From a virus: 64,000 bases of DNA. Positions 55,813 through 63,300 of the stretch are shown piece by piece. The stretch is taken from IMG/VR virus record IMGVR_UViG_3300042446_001954, positions 16,708 through 80,707 of that record, one strand, 5' to 3'. The number at the start of each line of letters is the position of its first letter. Position 1 is the first letter of the stretch. The position numbers were made by a program, and so were the translations under genes. The notes below the pieces were generated by a model. The model made no database searches, was not told where the DNA came from, and was given only the letters and a program-made list of their open reading frames with translations.

Positions 55813-56447
55813 ATGAAATAAAAAATGATGTTTTAGTAATTGATACCGATTCTTGGAAAAAAGATTTACCTACAATCTCCAAAAAGATTGAAATTTTTCC
55901 TCTCGTACCCGAAACACACCCCGAATTAAAATCTAAACTACCAGAGTTTGACTTTTCTAATCCACCAGTTAATCCGTCAGAATTTGCCAGTTCTTTAGTC
56001 GAGACTTGTAAGAAGTACAATGGTTTAGGTCTCTCAGCTAACCAATGTGGGTACAACTATCGTGTATTCGTCATGGGTTCAGGTGATGAGTACGTAGCGT
56101 TCTTTAATCCAAAAATTATTTCTGTTTCAGAAGAAACAACCAGAATGGAAGAAGGATGCCTTTCATATATGGATTTATTCCTGAACATTGAACGTCCATC
56201 CACAATTGAAGTGGAGTACCAAGATTTCACCGGTGCTACCAAAACAGCAAAGTTTGCCGGAATAACTGCACGTTGCTTTCAACATGAACTTGACCACATG
56301 AATGGAGTAGTGTATACTATGCATGTGAAGCCATTGGCTATGCAAATGGCAATGAGGAAGCGTTCCAAACTTGCCGAGAAAAGACGCAAGGCACAAAAAA
56401 TGATGATTAACAAGGTGAAAGAAAAATTTAATGTCAAACGATTCTGA
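55809..56447 (+). CDS. def: Peptide deformylase
   Basis: A 212-residue metal-dependent deformylase. The three active-site motifs are present: GLGLSANQCG (72-81), EGCLS (115-119) and HELDH (159-163), with Cys117, His159 and His163 as metal ligands. It removes the formyl group from nascent proteins. Compared with ~170-residue bacterial enzymes it has a ~60-residue N-terminal extension and a basic tail (RKRSKLAEKRRKAQKM). Phage-borne deformylases are known in cyanophages and Vibrio phages. It follows gp46 with an ATGA overlap and overlaps the next gene by 17 bases. Confidence 0.88.
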   Translation: MNEIKNDVLVIDTDSWKKDLPTISKKIEIFPLVPETHPELKSKLPEFDFSNPPVNPSEFASSLVETCKKYNGLGLSANQCGYNYRVFVMGSGDEYVAFFNPKIISVSEETTRMEEGCLSYMDLFLNIERPSTIEVEYQDFTGATKTAKFAGITARCFQHELDHMNGVVYTMHVKPLAMQMAMRKRSKLAEKRRKAQKMMINKVKEKFNVKRF

Positions 56448-57786
56448 TGTTGAAAACGAAAAGTGGCCCACACATGTGCAGAAACAGTGGGAAGAATGGT
56501 CGGAAAAGAATCCAAAAAGTTCATTTGAACACATCGATACCGAAGAACTGAAAAAAGTCCTCACAGAAGATTTGACCTATGCGTCCAACATGGACGTTAA
56601 AGAATATACTTTGTTCCAGAAGTGGTGTGAAGTTCAAGAAAAGTTTCCAACAAAAACCAATAACACTTTTTGGGGTGATGAGAAGGTTCTGGTTGATGAA
56701 GAACAAGGTAAGTACATCGACATTGCCAAGAGCAACATCTGGATACCAGAATCGCCTGATGACTTTATGAATCTGCGCCCTGTTATGGAATTCACTGATG
56801 ACTCCGGATCAAAATTCACGACAGGAATTGACGGTACGACCATAAAAAGCGACAAGAAGCGTACTAAAGACCTTCCTATATTGTGGAACACGACACGTAC
56901 CTTTATCTCAACGATGAAGAACAACTCGAACATTGGTCGAAATCTTAACTTTATCGTGAAGGATGATGTGACCGGTAAGTATCTTGGTGTTGTTTGTATT
57001 TCTTCCGACTTTCTTGATTTGACCCCACGTGATACTGCTATTGGATGGGAACGTGAAAAGAAAACTCAAGGTGGTATGATTAACCACACTGCAATCGGTT
57101 CGTCTATTGTTCCACTCCAGCCGCTCGGTTTCAATTACATGGGTGGTAAACTACTTGCGTTGCTTTGCCTGTCTGATACAGTTCAGAAATTGTGGAAAGA
57201 AAAATATGGTGATGTTCTTGCCGGAGTTACAACCACTTCTCTGTATGGAAATACTAAGTCTGGTGGGCTTTCTCAATATGATGGGCTTGAACACTGGAAC
57301 AAGATGGGTTTCTCATCTGGTTCTGTTGCTTTTGAACCACGGAAGTCCACACTAAACATGCTTTGGAACTGGCTGAAAGAGAACCACACAGAAAAATACT
57401 TTGAGTGGTGGGAAGCTAAGAACGATAAAGGTCTTCCGTTCAAACGTGACCACAAGAATCGTTCACTACACTTCTTGTATCCAAAACTTGGCATACCAAA
57501 AGAGTTAACACGCACCGCACACCAACGTGGTATCTATTTCTCACCTCTCTACAATAATACGAATGAGTTTCTCCGTGGAGAAATTGCCGAAGAACAACTC
57601 GTAAAGTCTTTCGACACCTCTGAGGAAGCCCTTTCGGAACTATGGAAGATCAAGTATGCCAAAGGTCGTATCCGCCAATTGCAGAAGAAAAATAATGTTT
57701 CATATGAAACTCTTTTCTATGATGACCTGGTCTACATGACTTGGGAAGAAACTAAATCTAAGTACCTTGGCCAGGTGGGTAGGTGA
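56431..57786 (+). CDS. DUF4338 (DruA-like) family protein
   Basis: A 451-residue protein. The central region (NFIVKDDVTGKYLGVVCISS, DTAIGWEREKKTQGGMINHT, LGFNYMGGKLLALLCLSD, YGDVLAGVTTTSLYGNT) resembles the DUF4338 family that includes DruA of Druantia systems; this assignment is from memory of the pattern and needs a profile search. It has no obvious nuclease or ATPase motif. In a bacterium such a gene could be defensive, whereas here it sits in the phage recombination operon. It overlaps the deformylase gene by 17 bases, and a strong promoter region follows it. Confidence 0.6.
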   Translation: MSNDSDVENEKWPTHVQKQWEEWSEKNPKSSFEHIDTEELKKVLTEDLTYASNMDVKEYTLFQKWCEVQEKFPTKTNNTFWGDEKVLVDEEQGKYIDIAKSNIWIPESPDDFMNLRPVMEFTDDSGSKFTTGIDGTTIKSDKKRTKDLPILWNTTRTFISTMKNNSNIGRNLNFIVKDDVTGKYLGVVCISSDFLDLTPRDTAIGWEREKKTQGGMINHTAIGSSIVPLQPLGFNYMGGKLLALLCLSDTVQKLWKEKYGDVLAGVTTTSLYGNTKSGGLSQYDGLEHWNKMGFSSGSVAFEPRKSTLNMLWNWLKENHTEKYFEWWEAKNDKGLPFKRDHKNRSLHFLYPKLGIPKELTRTAHQRGIYFSPLYNNTNEFLRGEIAEEQLVKSFDTSEEALSELWKIKYAKGRIRQLQKKNNVSYETLFYDDLVYMTWEETKSKYLGQVGR

Positions 57787-57803
57787 TTTATTTTGGCAAA
57801 TTC

Positions 57804-57828
57804 TCAAGTGTACCGCTAAAACACTTGA
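57804..57828 (+). promoter_or_regulatory. Perfect 8-base inverted repeat at HTH promoter
   Basis: TCAAGTGT (57804-57811) and ACACTTGA (57821-57828) are exact inverted copies with a 9-base centre. The right arm covers four bases of the -35 box at 57825. It could be an operator or a weak terminator of the upstream gene. Confidence 0.55.
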
Positions 57829-57853
57829 CTTTTATCCTACATAATTGTATACT
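57825..57853 (+). promoter_or_regulatory. Near-consensus sigma-70 promoter for HTH gene
   Basis: TTGACT (57825-57830), a 17-base spacer and TATACT (57848-57853) lie about 50 bases before the start of the small DNA-binding protein. This is an early-type promoter by comparison with host consensus. Confidence 0.75.
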
Positions 57854-57902
57854 GTGAATTGCTTGTATGAGCAGTGTTCTTAAATTTAAAATGGAGTTTA
57901 TT

Positions 57903-58175
57903 ATGAAAAAATTATCCGCTAAGGAAAAAATGTTGCAAACCTTGACCAAGAAGGAAGGTTACAACACATTCAGCGTAGCACAGGCTCGCTCACGTTTCGG
58001 TATCAGTAATGTTGCCGCACGTATTGCTGAGTTGCGTACCGAAGGCTATGCTATCTACACCAACATTAAGTCACGTGCTGATGGCTCTAAGGTTGCTGTT
58101 TATCGTCTTGGAACTCCTTCCAAGTCTTTCAAAGCACAATGCCGTGCTATGGGCGTTCGTCCACAAACCGCTTAA
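57903..58175 (+). CDS. Small winged-helix / HTH DNA-binding protein
   Basis: A 90-residue basic protein (MKKLSAKEKMLQTLTKKEGY). The ATG at 57903 has GGAG 6 bases upstream; in-frame ATGs at 57867 and 57891 are less suitable. Residues ~20-60 (TFSVAQARSRFGISNVAARI, then AELRTEGYAIYTN) form a helix-turn-helix followed by a wing. It is a monocistronic gene with its own sigma-70 promoter at 57825 and terminator at 58191, suggesting high early expression. It is a possible regulator or host-takeover factor; the target is unknown. Confidence 0.78.
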   Translation: MKKLSAKEKMLQTLTKKEGYNTFSVAQARSRFGISNVAARIAELRTEGYAIYTNIKSRADGSKVAVYRLGTPSKSFKAQCRAMGVRPQTA

Positions 58176-58190
58176 TTTTGGTTTGATACG

Positions 58191-58227
58191 GGAGAGTACC
58201 ATTTCTTAATGGTCTCTCCTTTTTTTT
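58191..58227 (+). terminator. Strong intrinsic terminator after HTH gene
   Basis: GGAGAGTACCATT (58191-58203) pairs with AATGGTCTCTCC (58208-58219), one base bulged, followed by T8. It isolates the HTH gene as a single transcription unit. Confidence 0.88.
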
Positions 58228-58242
58228 ATTTTTGGAGCACAA

Positions 58243-59040
58243 ATGGAAATTCAAATTAAAACAGATGAACTTAGAAAACATAAGTTGTTTGTAGCCACAC
58301 CGATGTATGGTGGGCAAAACCATGGACTCTATATGAAGGCATGCCTTGATCTACAAGGTATGTGTATTCAATATGGAATCGAAGTTAAATTCTCATTCTT
58401 GTTTAATGAGTCTTTAATTACACGTGCAAGGAACTATTTGGTAGATGAATTCCTAAATCGTTCTGATTGCTCACATATGTTGTTTATCGATTCGGATATC
58501 AACTTCAATCCACAAGATGTGATTGCATTGTTGGCACTAGATAAAGATGTTATTGGTGGTCCTTATCCTAAGAAGGCTATCAAATGGGGTAACGTCAAGA
58601 AGGCAGTTCAAATGCATCCTGACATTGAACCACATCTGCTTGAAAAGGTTACTGGTGATTATGTTTTCAATCCAGTTAAAGGTACCGCACAATTCTCTGT
58701 GTCTGAACCACTTGAAGTCATGGAAATTGGTACCGGTTTTATGATGATTAAGCGTGAAGTGTTCCCTAAGTTTGCAGAACAATATCCACAACTCAAGTAC
58801 AAGCCAGACCATGTTGGTCAAGCACACTTTGACGGCTCTCGTTACATTCATGCATACTTTGATACTGTGATTGATCCAGTATCCGAACGTTATCTCTCAG
58901 AAGATTACATGTTCTGCCAATGGTGGCGTAACATGGGTGGTCAAATTTGGCTCTGCCCTTGGATGCGTACACAACACATTGGCACATACCATTTCCAAGG
59001 TGACATGCCTGCCGTAGCGAATTATGTTGGAGAAATGTAA
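58243..59040 (+). CDS. GT-A-type glycosyltransferase-like protein
   Basis: A 265-residue protein with FVATPMYGG near residue 16, a DSD metal-binding motif in LFIDSDINFN and, near the end, SEDYMFCQWWRNMGGQIWLC and HIGTYHFQGD. This is the layout of an ANP1/MNN9-like GT-A enzyme found in many cyanophages close to gp45 and gp44. It is a distant paralogue of the protein at 28173-28823. An HTH gene terminator lies upstream and a GGAG ribosome site precedes the start. DNA-base or surface glycosylation are both possible; the sequence does not decide. Confidence 0.75.
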   Translation: MEIQIKTDELRKHKLFVATPMYGGQNHGLYMKACLDLQGMCIQYGIEVKFSFLFNESLITRARNYLVDEFLNRSDCSHMLFIDSDINFNPQDVIALLALDKDVIGGPYPKKAIKWGNVKKAVQMHPDIEPHLLEKVTGDYVFNPVKGTAQFSVSEPLEVMEIGTGFMMIKREVFPKFAEQYPQLKYKPDHVGQAHFDGSRYIHAYFDTVIDPVSERYLSEDYMFCQWWRNMGGQIWLCPWMRTQHIGTYHFQGDMPAVANYVGEM

Positions 59041-59690
59041 TGATTGTGGGTTTACTTGGATTTATTGGTTCAGGTAAAGGTACAGCAGGTGACCTGCTAA
59101 AAGACATGGGTTTTACACCCGTGTCCTTTGCTAAAGGTGTTAAGGATGTCACAGCAGAAATGTTTGGATGGCCTCGTCATTTACTAGAAGGTGATACACA
59201 ACATTCACGTGAATGGCGAGAAAAGCCGGATGATTTTTGGTCATACGAACTTGGAAAAGAATTTACACCTAGGCTGGCACTACAACTCATGGGTACAGAA
59301 GTTGGTCGTGATGTATTTCATAAAGATTTTTGGGTGATTAAGTTGAAAAACTATATCGATAATGCACCTGAACAAAATTATGTTATCACTGATGTTAGAT
59401 TTCAGAATGAAATTTCTTTTATCAATAAGCACCGTGGCACATTAATTGAAATTAAACGTGGCATCAAACCACATTGGTATGAAATTGCCGCAAAAGCAAA
59501 CCGTGATGACCATAAAGCTGAAGCATTTATGATTAACCAATCTGGTGTGCATGAATCTGAATGGAGATGGGTTGGTGGTGATATTGACCACACTATCGAC
59601 AATGATGGAAGTCTGGAAGACTTGAAGAAAAAATTGAAGAATTGCTTGATTAGTTCCTTCGGACCTGATACAATTCAAGAACCTACTTAA
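59040..59690 (+). CDS. Deoxynucleoside monophosphate kinase (T4 gene 1-like)
   Basis: A 216-residue P-loop kinase. GFIGSGKGT (7-15) is the Walker A motif; GDTQHSREWREKPDDFWSYE and LQLMGTEVGRDVFHKDFWV are typical of T4 gp1-like dNMP kinases, with NYVITDVRFQNE as the later acidic motif. It supplies dNDPs, and so dNTPs, for phage replication. It overlaps the preceding glycosyltransferase gene by one base and gp45 follows 11 bases later. Confidence 0.85.
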   Translation: MIVGLLGFIGSGKGTAGDLLKDMGFTPVSFAKGVKDVTAEMFGWPRHLLEGDTQHSREWREKPDDFWSYELGKEFTPRLALQLMGTEVGRDVFHKDFWVIKLKNYIDNAPEQNYVITDVRFQNEISFINKHRGTLIEIKRGIKPHWYEIAAKANRDDHKAEAFMINQSGVHESEWRWVGGDIDHTIDNDGSLEDLKKKLKNCLISSFGPDTIQEPT

Positions 59691-59692
59691 GG

Positions 59693-59707
59693 AGTATTGT
59701 TATGAAA
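59693..59707 (+). promoter_or_regulatory. RegA operator-like site over the gp45 start
   Basis: The 15-mer AGTATTGTTATGAAA matches 12 of 15 positions of the T4 RegA selected consensus AAAATTGTTATGTAA, as I recall it, including the whole TTGTTATG core. It covers the ribosome site edge and start codon. Confidence 0.55.
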
Positions 59708-60385
59708 CTTTCCACAAATACAATGAGTATTTTTAAAAACTTTGCCACGATTAATGAGGGTATCTATGTTAAGCCCGGTAATGTTATTGAAACTATCTCT
59801 AAACAAAAAAACATTCTTGCGAGAGCAGAATTAACCGATACCTTTGAGTCTGAATTTGGTATTCACGACCTCAACAATTTCTTGGGCACACTCACACTAG
59901 CACGTGATGCACAACCTGAAATTGAAGTTGAAGAAAAGAACATTGTCATCAAGGGTCTTGGTGGCCGTTCTAGCACCAAGTATCGCAAAGCGGCTAAAGA
60001 AACTATTCTCGTTCCACCCGATAAAACCATTTCGATGGAGAATGCAGAGATTAAATTCCCACTTGATGCACAAGACCTTGAGTGGATTTCTAAAGTTGCA
60101 TCAGCACTTGGTTCTCCTAACATTGCTTTTGTCTCAAATGGTGAATCTGTTTCTATTGAAACTTTTGATGCCAAAGATGATGCATCACATGTTAACTCGA
60201 CAACCTTAAACGTACAGGGAACTGGTACAAAATATCGTATGTTCTTTGCAACCGAAAACCTACGTTTTGTTCCTGGTGCATATGAAGTTACTATTGCTTC
60301 TAAAGGTATTGGTCACTTCAAGAACACAACTGTTCCTGTCGAATATTGGGTGACAACTGAAACTGGTTCTAAGTACGGAGAATAA
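59702..60385 (+). CDS. gp45: Sliding clamp gp45
   Basis: A 227-residue clamp. MKLSTNTMSIFKNFATINEG closely follows the T4 gp45 N-terminus, supporting the ATG at 59702 over the internal one at 59726; the length equals that of T4 gp45 (228 aa). Three copies form a ring that tethers DNA polymerase and, in T4, activates late promoters with gp55 and gp33. The AGGAG ribosome site and start lie in a sequence resembling a RegA binding site, so translation may be repressed by the RegA encoded at 62225. Confidence 0.93.
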   Translation: MKLSTNTMSIFKNFATINEGIYVKPGNVIETISKQKNILARAELTDTFESEFGIHDLNNFLGTLTLARDAQPEIEVEEKNIVIKGLGGRSSTKYRKAAKETILVPPDKTISMENAEIKFPLDAQDLEWISKVASALGSPNIAFVSNGESVSIETFDAKDDASHVNSTTLNVQGTGTKYRMFFATENLRFVPGAYEVTIASKGIGHFKNTTVPVEYWVTTETGSKYGE

Positions 60386-60387
60386 TT

Positions 60388-60663
60388 ATGACTGCTGTGA
60401 CTACACTCTATGGTTCTTTTGATGAGAACCAACTCAAATCCATTCGTGATGCTCTCTCTGAAATTTCAAATGAAATGACAGTTATCGATTCACACAAAGA
60501 AGCTATCAAAGATGTTATCGATGCACTTTATGATAACTTTAAAATTCCAAAAAAGGTTCTTCGCCGTATGGCAAAGACACACCACAAACAATCTTTCCAA
60601 GAAGAAGTCACGGAAGATAATGAGTTTGAAGCACTCTACATCGGAATGACTGAAACGAAATGA
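60388..60663 (+). CDS. DsbA-like small DNA-binding protein
   Basis: A 91-residue protein. Its middle and end (KEAIKDVIDALYDNFKIPKK, then VLRRMAKTHHKQSFQEEV) follow the pattern of T4 DsbA, a dsDNA-binding protein linked to late transcription, in which ELIKDIRIRAKDELGVDGKM and a LYHKDNRDVFEAET stretch occur. This is a by-eye alignment. The gene starts two bases after gp45 and overlaps the next as ATGA, so it probably acts with clamp-dependent transcription or replication. It lacks a clear alternative family. Confidence 0.58.
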   Translation: MTAVTTLYGSFDENQLKSIRDALSEISNEMTVIDSHKEAIKDVIDALYDNFKIPKKVLRRMAKTHHKQSFQEEVTEDNEFEALYIGMTETK

Positions 60664-60866
60664 GTGAGCCTAACTCATCCCCTTACATAACGAATGCGGC
60701 TACTCAGCCATATAGTTTTTATGTACCGCCAAAATATTCTGGTTTTTATCGAATTGGTGGAAATTATGGGTTGAGTATTTCTATCGTGAAAAAACCAAAC
60801 TGGTTTCATCGTAAAATGATGGCACTATGTTTGGGTTGGGAGTGGCAAGACGGCTCACTCCTTTAA
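60660..60866 (+). CDS. Hypothetical small protein in the gp45-gp44 interval
   Basis: A 68-residue, Tyr/Trp-rich protein (YSFYVPPKYSGFYRIGGNYG, KPNWFHRKMMALCLGWEWQD) with no signal peptide or membrane helix of sufficient length. It is translationally coupled to the upstream gene by ATGA and followed by gp44 after 26 bases. Its role in replication is unknown. Confidence 0.58.
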   Translation: MSEPNSSPYITNAATQPYSFYVPPKYSGFYRIGGNYGLSISIVKKPNWFHRKMMALCLGWEWQDGSLL

Positions 60867-60892
60867 TTATTATATTATTATGGAGAATTTGA

Positions 60893-61834
60893 ATGGAAAG
60901 CAACCAAATGCTATGGGTGGAAAAGTATCGTCCTCACAAAATTGAGGACTGTATTCTTCCGGAGTCTATTAAAACAACCTTTCAGGAATATGTTAACAGA
61001 AAAGAAATCCCAAATTTGCTACTTGCTGGATCCGCAGGGGTCGGCAAAACTACAATCGCAAAAGCCCTATGTGAAGAAGTTGGCTGTGACTACATCGTCA
61101 TCAACGGGTCGGACGAAAGCGGCATTGACACATTCCGCAACAAAATCAAAAACTATGCATCATCAATGAGCCTTTCTGGTGGCCGCAAGGTCATCATTAT
61201 TGATGAAGCTGATTATCTAAATCCAAATTCCACACAACCTGCACTCCGTGGTGCAATGGAAGAATTCGCAGTTAACTGTTCTTTCATCTTTACTTGTAAC
61301 TTCAAGAATCGTATCATTGATCCGTTACATTCTCGTTGTTCTGTTGTTGAATTCAAGATTCAAAATGGTCAAAAAGCTAAGATGGCCGCACAGTTCTTCA
61401 AGCGTGTGGAATGGATTCTTGAACAAGAGAACGTTGTATACGACAAGCAAGTTGTAGCATCAGTTATTACAAAACACTTTCCAGATAATCGCCGTGTTCT
61501 CAATGAACTACAGCGTTATTCTGTTGGTGGTACAATTGACAAGGGCATCCTTGCATCTGTATCCGACCTACAAATTTCTGATTTAATTAAAGCCGTAAAA
61601 GAGAAAGACTTTGGTCTGGCTCGAAAGTGGGTTATCAATAATATTGACTCCGATTCAGCTTCTATCTTCAGAAAGATTTATGAATCTCTTTATGAGGTTA
61701 TGACACCAGATAGTATTCCTCAAGCAGTTTTGCATCTTGCAAAATATCAGTATCAATCTGCATTCGTTGCAGACCAAGAGATTAACCTGATGGCATTCCT
61801 GACAGAATTGATGGCCGATTGTTCTTTTAAGTGA
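60893..61834 (+). CDS. gp44: Clamp loader large subunit gp44
   Basis: A 313-residue AAA+ ATPase. LWVEKYRPHKIEDCILPE is the family opening, Walker A is GSAGVGKT (46-53), the DEAD box is IIIDEADYL (104-107), and HSRCSVVEFKI gives the SRC arginine-finger motif. Four copies with one gp62 load the gp45 clamp. The length is near T4 gp44 (319 aa). A GGAG ribosome site lies 7 bases upstream. Confidence 0.95.
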   Translation: MESNQMLWVEKYRPHKIEDCILPESIKTTFQEYVNRKEIPNLLLAGSAGVGKTTIAKALCEEVGCDYIVINGSDESGIDTFRNKIKNYASSMSLSGGRKVIIIDEADYLNPNSTQPALRGAMEEFAVNCSFIFTCNFKNRIIDPLHSRCSVVEFKIQNGQKAKMAAQFFKRVEWILEQENVVYDKQVVASVITKHFPDNRRVLNELQRYSVGGTIDKGILASVSDLQISDLIKAVKEKDFGLARKWVINNIDSDSASIFRKIYESLYEVMTPDSIPQAVLHLAKYQYQSAFVADQEINLMAFLTELMADCSFK

Positions 61835-61841
61835 GAATAAT

Positions 61842-62225
61842 ATGAGCCCATTTGATTTTGTTGAAGTAGTTCTAAACAAAAGAAATAAGTTTTCTGATGA
61901 AGAATTAGATTTCAAATCATATAAACCCTTTCTCATTAATCGTTCACTCTCATATCAACTCGATTGCATTTTATATGTAAATGAGTTGAATATGAATCAT
62001 CATCTACCAGAAACTTTACAATTCCAATATCTTCTAAATACAATTAGACCTATGAAACGCAAGTTTCACGCTTGGCAAAAACAGGCGGCGGTCAAGGATT
62101 TAGAGTGTGTTAAAGAATACTTTGGCTATTCCAACGAAAAAGCTAAAGAGGCATTACGTGTTCTTTCAGATGAACAAATCGCTTTGATAAAAGAAAAACT
62201 AGATAAAGGCGGAGTGAAAAAATAA
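61842..62225 (+). CDS. gp62: Clamp loader small subunit gp62
   Basis: A 127-residue protein (MSPFDFVEVVLNKRNKFSDE) that is shorter than T4 gp62 (187 aa) but occupies its place directly behind gp44 and carries the family pattern FLINRSLSYQLDCILYVNEL and MNHHLPETLQFQYLLNTIRP, plus KRKFHAWQKQ. It completes the clamp-loader complex. The gene starts 8 bases after gp44 and overlaps regA by one base. Confidence 0.88.
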   Translation: MSPFDFVEVVLNKRNKFSDEELDFKSYKPFLINRSLSYQLDCILYVNELNMNHHLPETLQFQYLLNTIRPMKRKFHAWQKQAAVKDLECVKEYFGYSNEKAKEALRVLSDEQIALIKEKLDKGGVKK

Positions 62226-62638
62226 TGATTAAAATAGAAGATATGGTAGAGGTGACACTAGGTGAAAAGGACGACTTTTTAAAAGTACGTGAAACTCTCA
62301 CACGCATCGGTGTTGCATCCAAAAAAGAAAAAATACTTTACCAATCTTGCCACATTCTACATAAGCAAGGTAAGTATTATATTGTACATTTTAAAGAACT
62401 GTTTTCTTTGGATGGTAAACCAACCGATCTCACCGAGAATGATATTGCTCGGAGAAACACTGTCACCAACTTGCTGGAAGACTGGGAACTTATTAAAATT
62501 GTTAGAAAAGAACAGACTGTGGAGCCGACAGTCTCTTTATCTCAAGTTAAAATTCTGTCTCACAAAGAGAAGAACGATTGGCAACTTGTACCCAAATATA
62601 ACATTGGTAGCAAAAAACCACAATCGGCGGATAAATAA
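62225..62638 (+). CDS. regA: Translational repressor RegA
   Basis: A 137-residue RNA-binding repressor very similar to T4 RegA (122 aa): DDFLKVRETLTRIGVASKKE, KILYQSCHILHKQGKYYIVH, LTENDIARRNTVTNLLEDWE and WQLVPKYNIGS. In T4 it blocks ribosome binding on early mRNAs, including gene 45 and its own operon. It is the last gene of the gp45-gp44-gp62 cluster. A RegA-like site is visible at the gp45 start; no good match is seen at gp44, gp62 or regA. Confidence 0.93.
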   Translation: MIKIEDMVEVTLGEKDDFLKVRETLTRIGVASKKEKILYQSCHILHKQGKYYIVHFKELFSLDGKPTDLTENDIARRNTVTNLLEDWELIKIVRKEQTVEPTVSLSQVKILSHKEKNDWQLVPKYNIGSKKPQSADK

Positions 62639-62709
62639 AAAGAGCCCACCTTAGGGCTGTTTGATGCTATGGTAAAAGGCGTCCGGGCAATTGCACTGTC
62701 ACTCGTTAG

Positions 62710-62739
62710 TTGACCCTGTATTAAGTAAGCAGGAATACT
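62710..62739 (+). promoter_or_regulatory. Weak candidate promoter upstream of Hsp20
   Basis: TTGACC (62710-62715) and AATACT (62734-62739) are separated by 18 bases. Only four of six -10 bases match, so this is tentative. The -10 overlaps the start of a hairpin. Confidence 0.3.
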
Positions 62740-62762
62740 ATGCCTTCGGGGTAGTAATTTTA
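62736..62762 (+). terminator. UUCG hairpin upstream of Hsp20
   Basis: TACTAT-G-CC (62736-62744), loop TTCG (62745-62748) and GGGTAGTA (62749-62756) form a stem with a bulged G and a C(UUCG)G closing pair, then ATTTTAATT. It resembles a terminator for the regA operon, or a 5' leader structure. Confidence 0.5.
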
Positions 62763-62787
62763 ATTAACTCGCTTTTAGGAGAAAACT

Positions 62788-63258
62788 ATGACACATCTAT
62801 CACTGCCATACGGCAAATCTTTGCTTCCGTCCACTGTCGGTTTCGACCGACTACTAAGCACTATCAAGGAATACGACAATCTTCTTGGTCAAGGTGTTAA
62901 GGTTCAAAGCTATCCACCATACAACATTCTTAAAGAAGATGATGAAAATTACACGATTGAAATTGCCGTTTCAGGCTTCAAGCGTGATGAAATTGAAATC
63001 ACTTCGGAAGGTGGAAAACTTTACGTGAATGGATCAATCAAGACCGCAAGAACCTCCGATAAGTATCTACACCGTGGTATCGGTACAAGGGATTTTTCCC
63101 ACAAATTTGTACTTTCTGATACCATCGTTGTTAAAGATGCTGATATCGCTGACGGTTTATTGGTCATCAATCTGGTAAACATCATTCCAGAAGAAAAGAA
63201 ACCACGAAAAATTGAGATCGGTTGTAGCAAAAATACAACAGAAGCCTTGACAAAGTGA
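62788..63258 (+). CDS. Small heat-shock protein (Hsp20/alpha-crystallin)
   Basis: A 156-residue Hsp20. PPYNILKEDDENYTIEIAVS begins the alpha-crystallin domain, followed by GFKRDEIEITSEGGKLYVNG, GIGTRDFSHKFVLSDTIVVK and DGLLVINLVNIIPEEKKPRK. Such proteins are widely carried by cyanophages and are thought to prevent aggregation during infection. A TAGGAG ribosome site lies upstream in a 149-base leader with a possible promoter and a UUCG hairpin. Confidence 0.92.
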   Translation: MTHLSLPYGKSLLPSTVGFDRLLSTIKEYDNLLGQGVKVQSYPPYNILKEDDENYTIEIAVSGFKRDEIEITSEGGKLYVNGSIKTARTSDKYLHRGIGTRDFSHKFVLSDTIVVKDADIADGLLVINLVNIIPEEKKPRKIEIGCSKNTTEALTK

Positions 63259-63275
63259 CGTAGCTCTGTTAGAAT
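63247..63275 (+). promoter_or_regulatory. Near-consensus sigma-70 promoter for small membrane-protein operon
   Basis: TTGACA (63247-63252, exact consensus), a 17-base spacer and TAGAAT (63270-63275). The -35 box lies in the last codons of the Hsp20 gene; the -10 lies inside the left arm of a perfect inverted repeat. Confidence 0.75.
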
Positions 63276-63300
63276 CCTTGTAAGTAACTCGGATTCTAAC
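63268..63300 (+). promoter_or_regulatory. Perfect 10-base inverted repeat over -10 box and up to ATG
   Basis: GTTAGAATCC (63268-63277) and GGATTCTAAC (63291-63300) are exact inverted copies separated by 13 bases. The left arm contains the -10 box, and the right arm ends directly before the ATG at 63301. It looks like an operator. Confidence 0.65.

Larger units (their letters stand above)
62639..62787 (+). other. Longest non-coding gap: regA-hsp20 intergenic leader
   Basis: This 149-base stretch has no supported gene. It contains a 5-base stem (AGCCC/GGGCT at 62643-62658) directly after regA, a tentative promoter at 62710 and a hairpin with a UUCG loop at 62736-62756 before the Hsp20 ribosome site at about 62777. 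It could encode a small RNA or a leader. Confidence 0.5.

Noticed and set aside
62691-62900. 69-codon frame before Hsp20
   Set aside because: It begins with a non-ATG codon, has no ribosome site and runs into the Hsp20 gene out of frame; the Hsp20 domain is clear.
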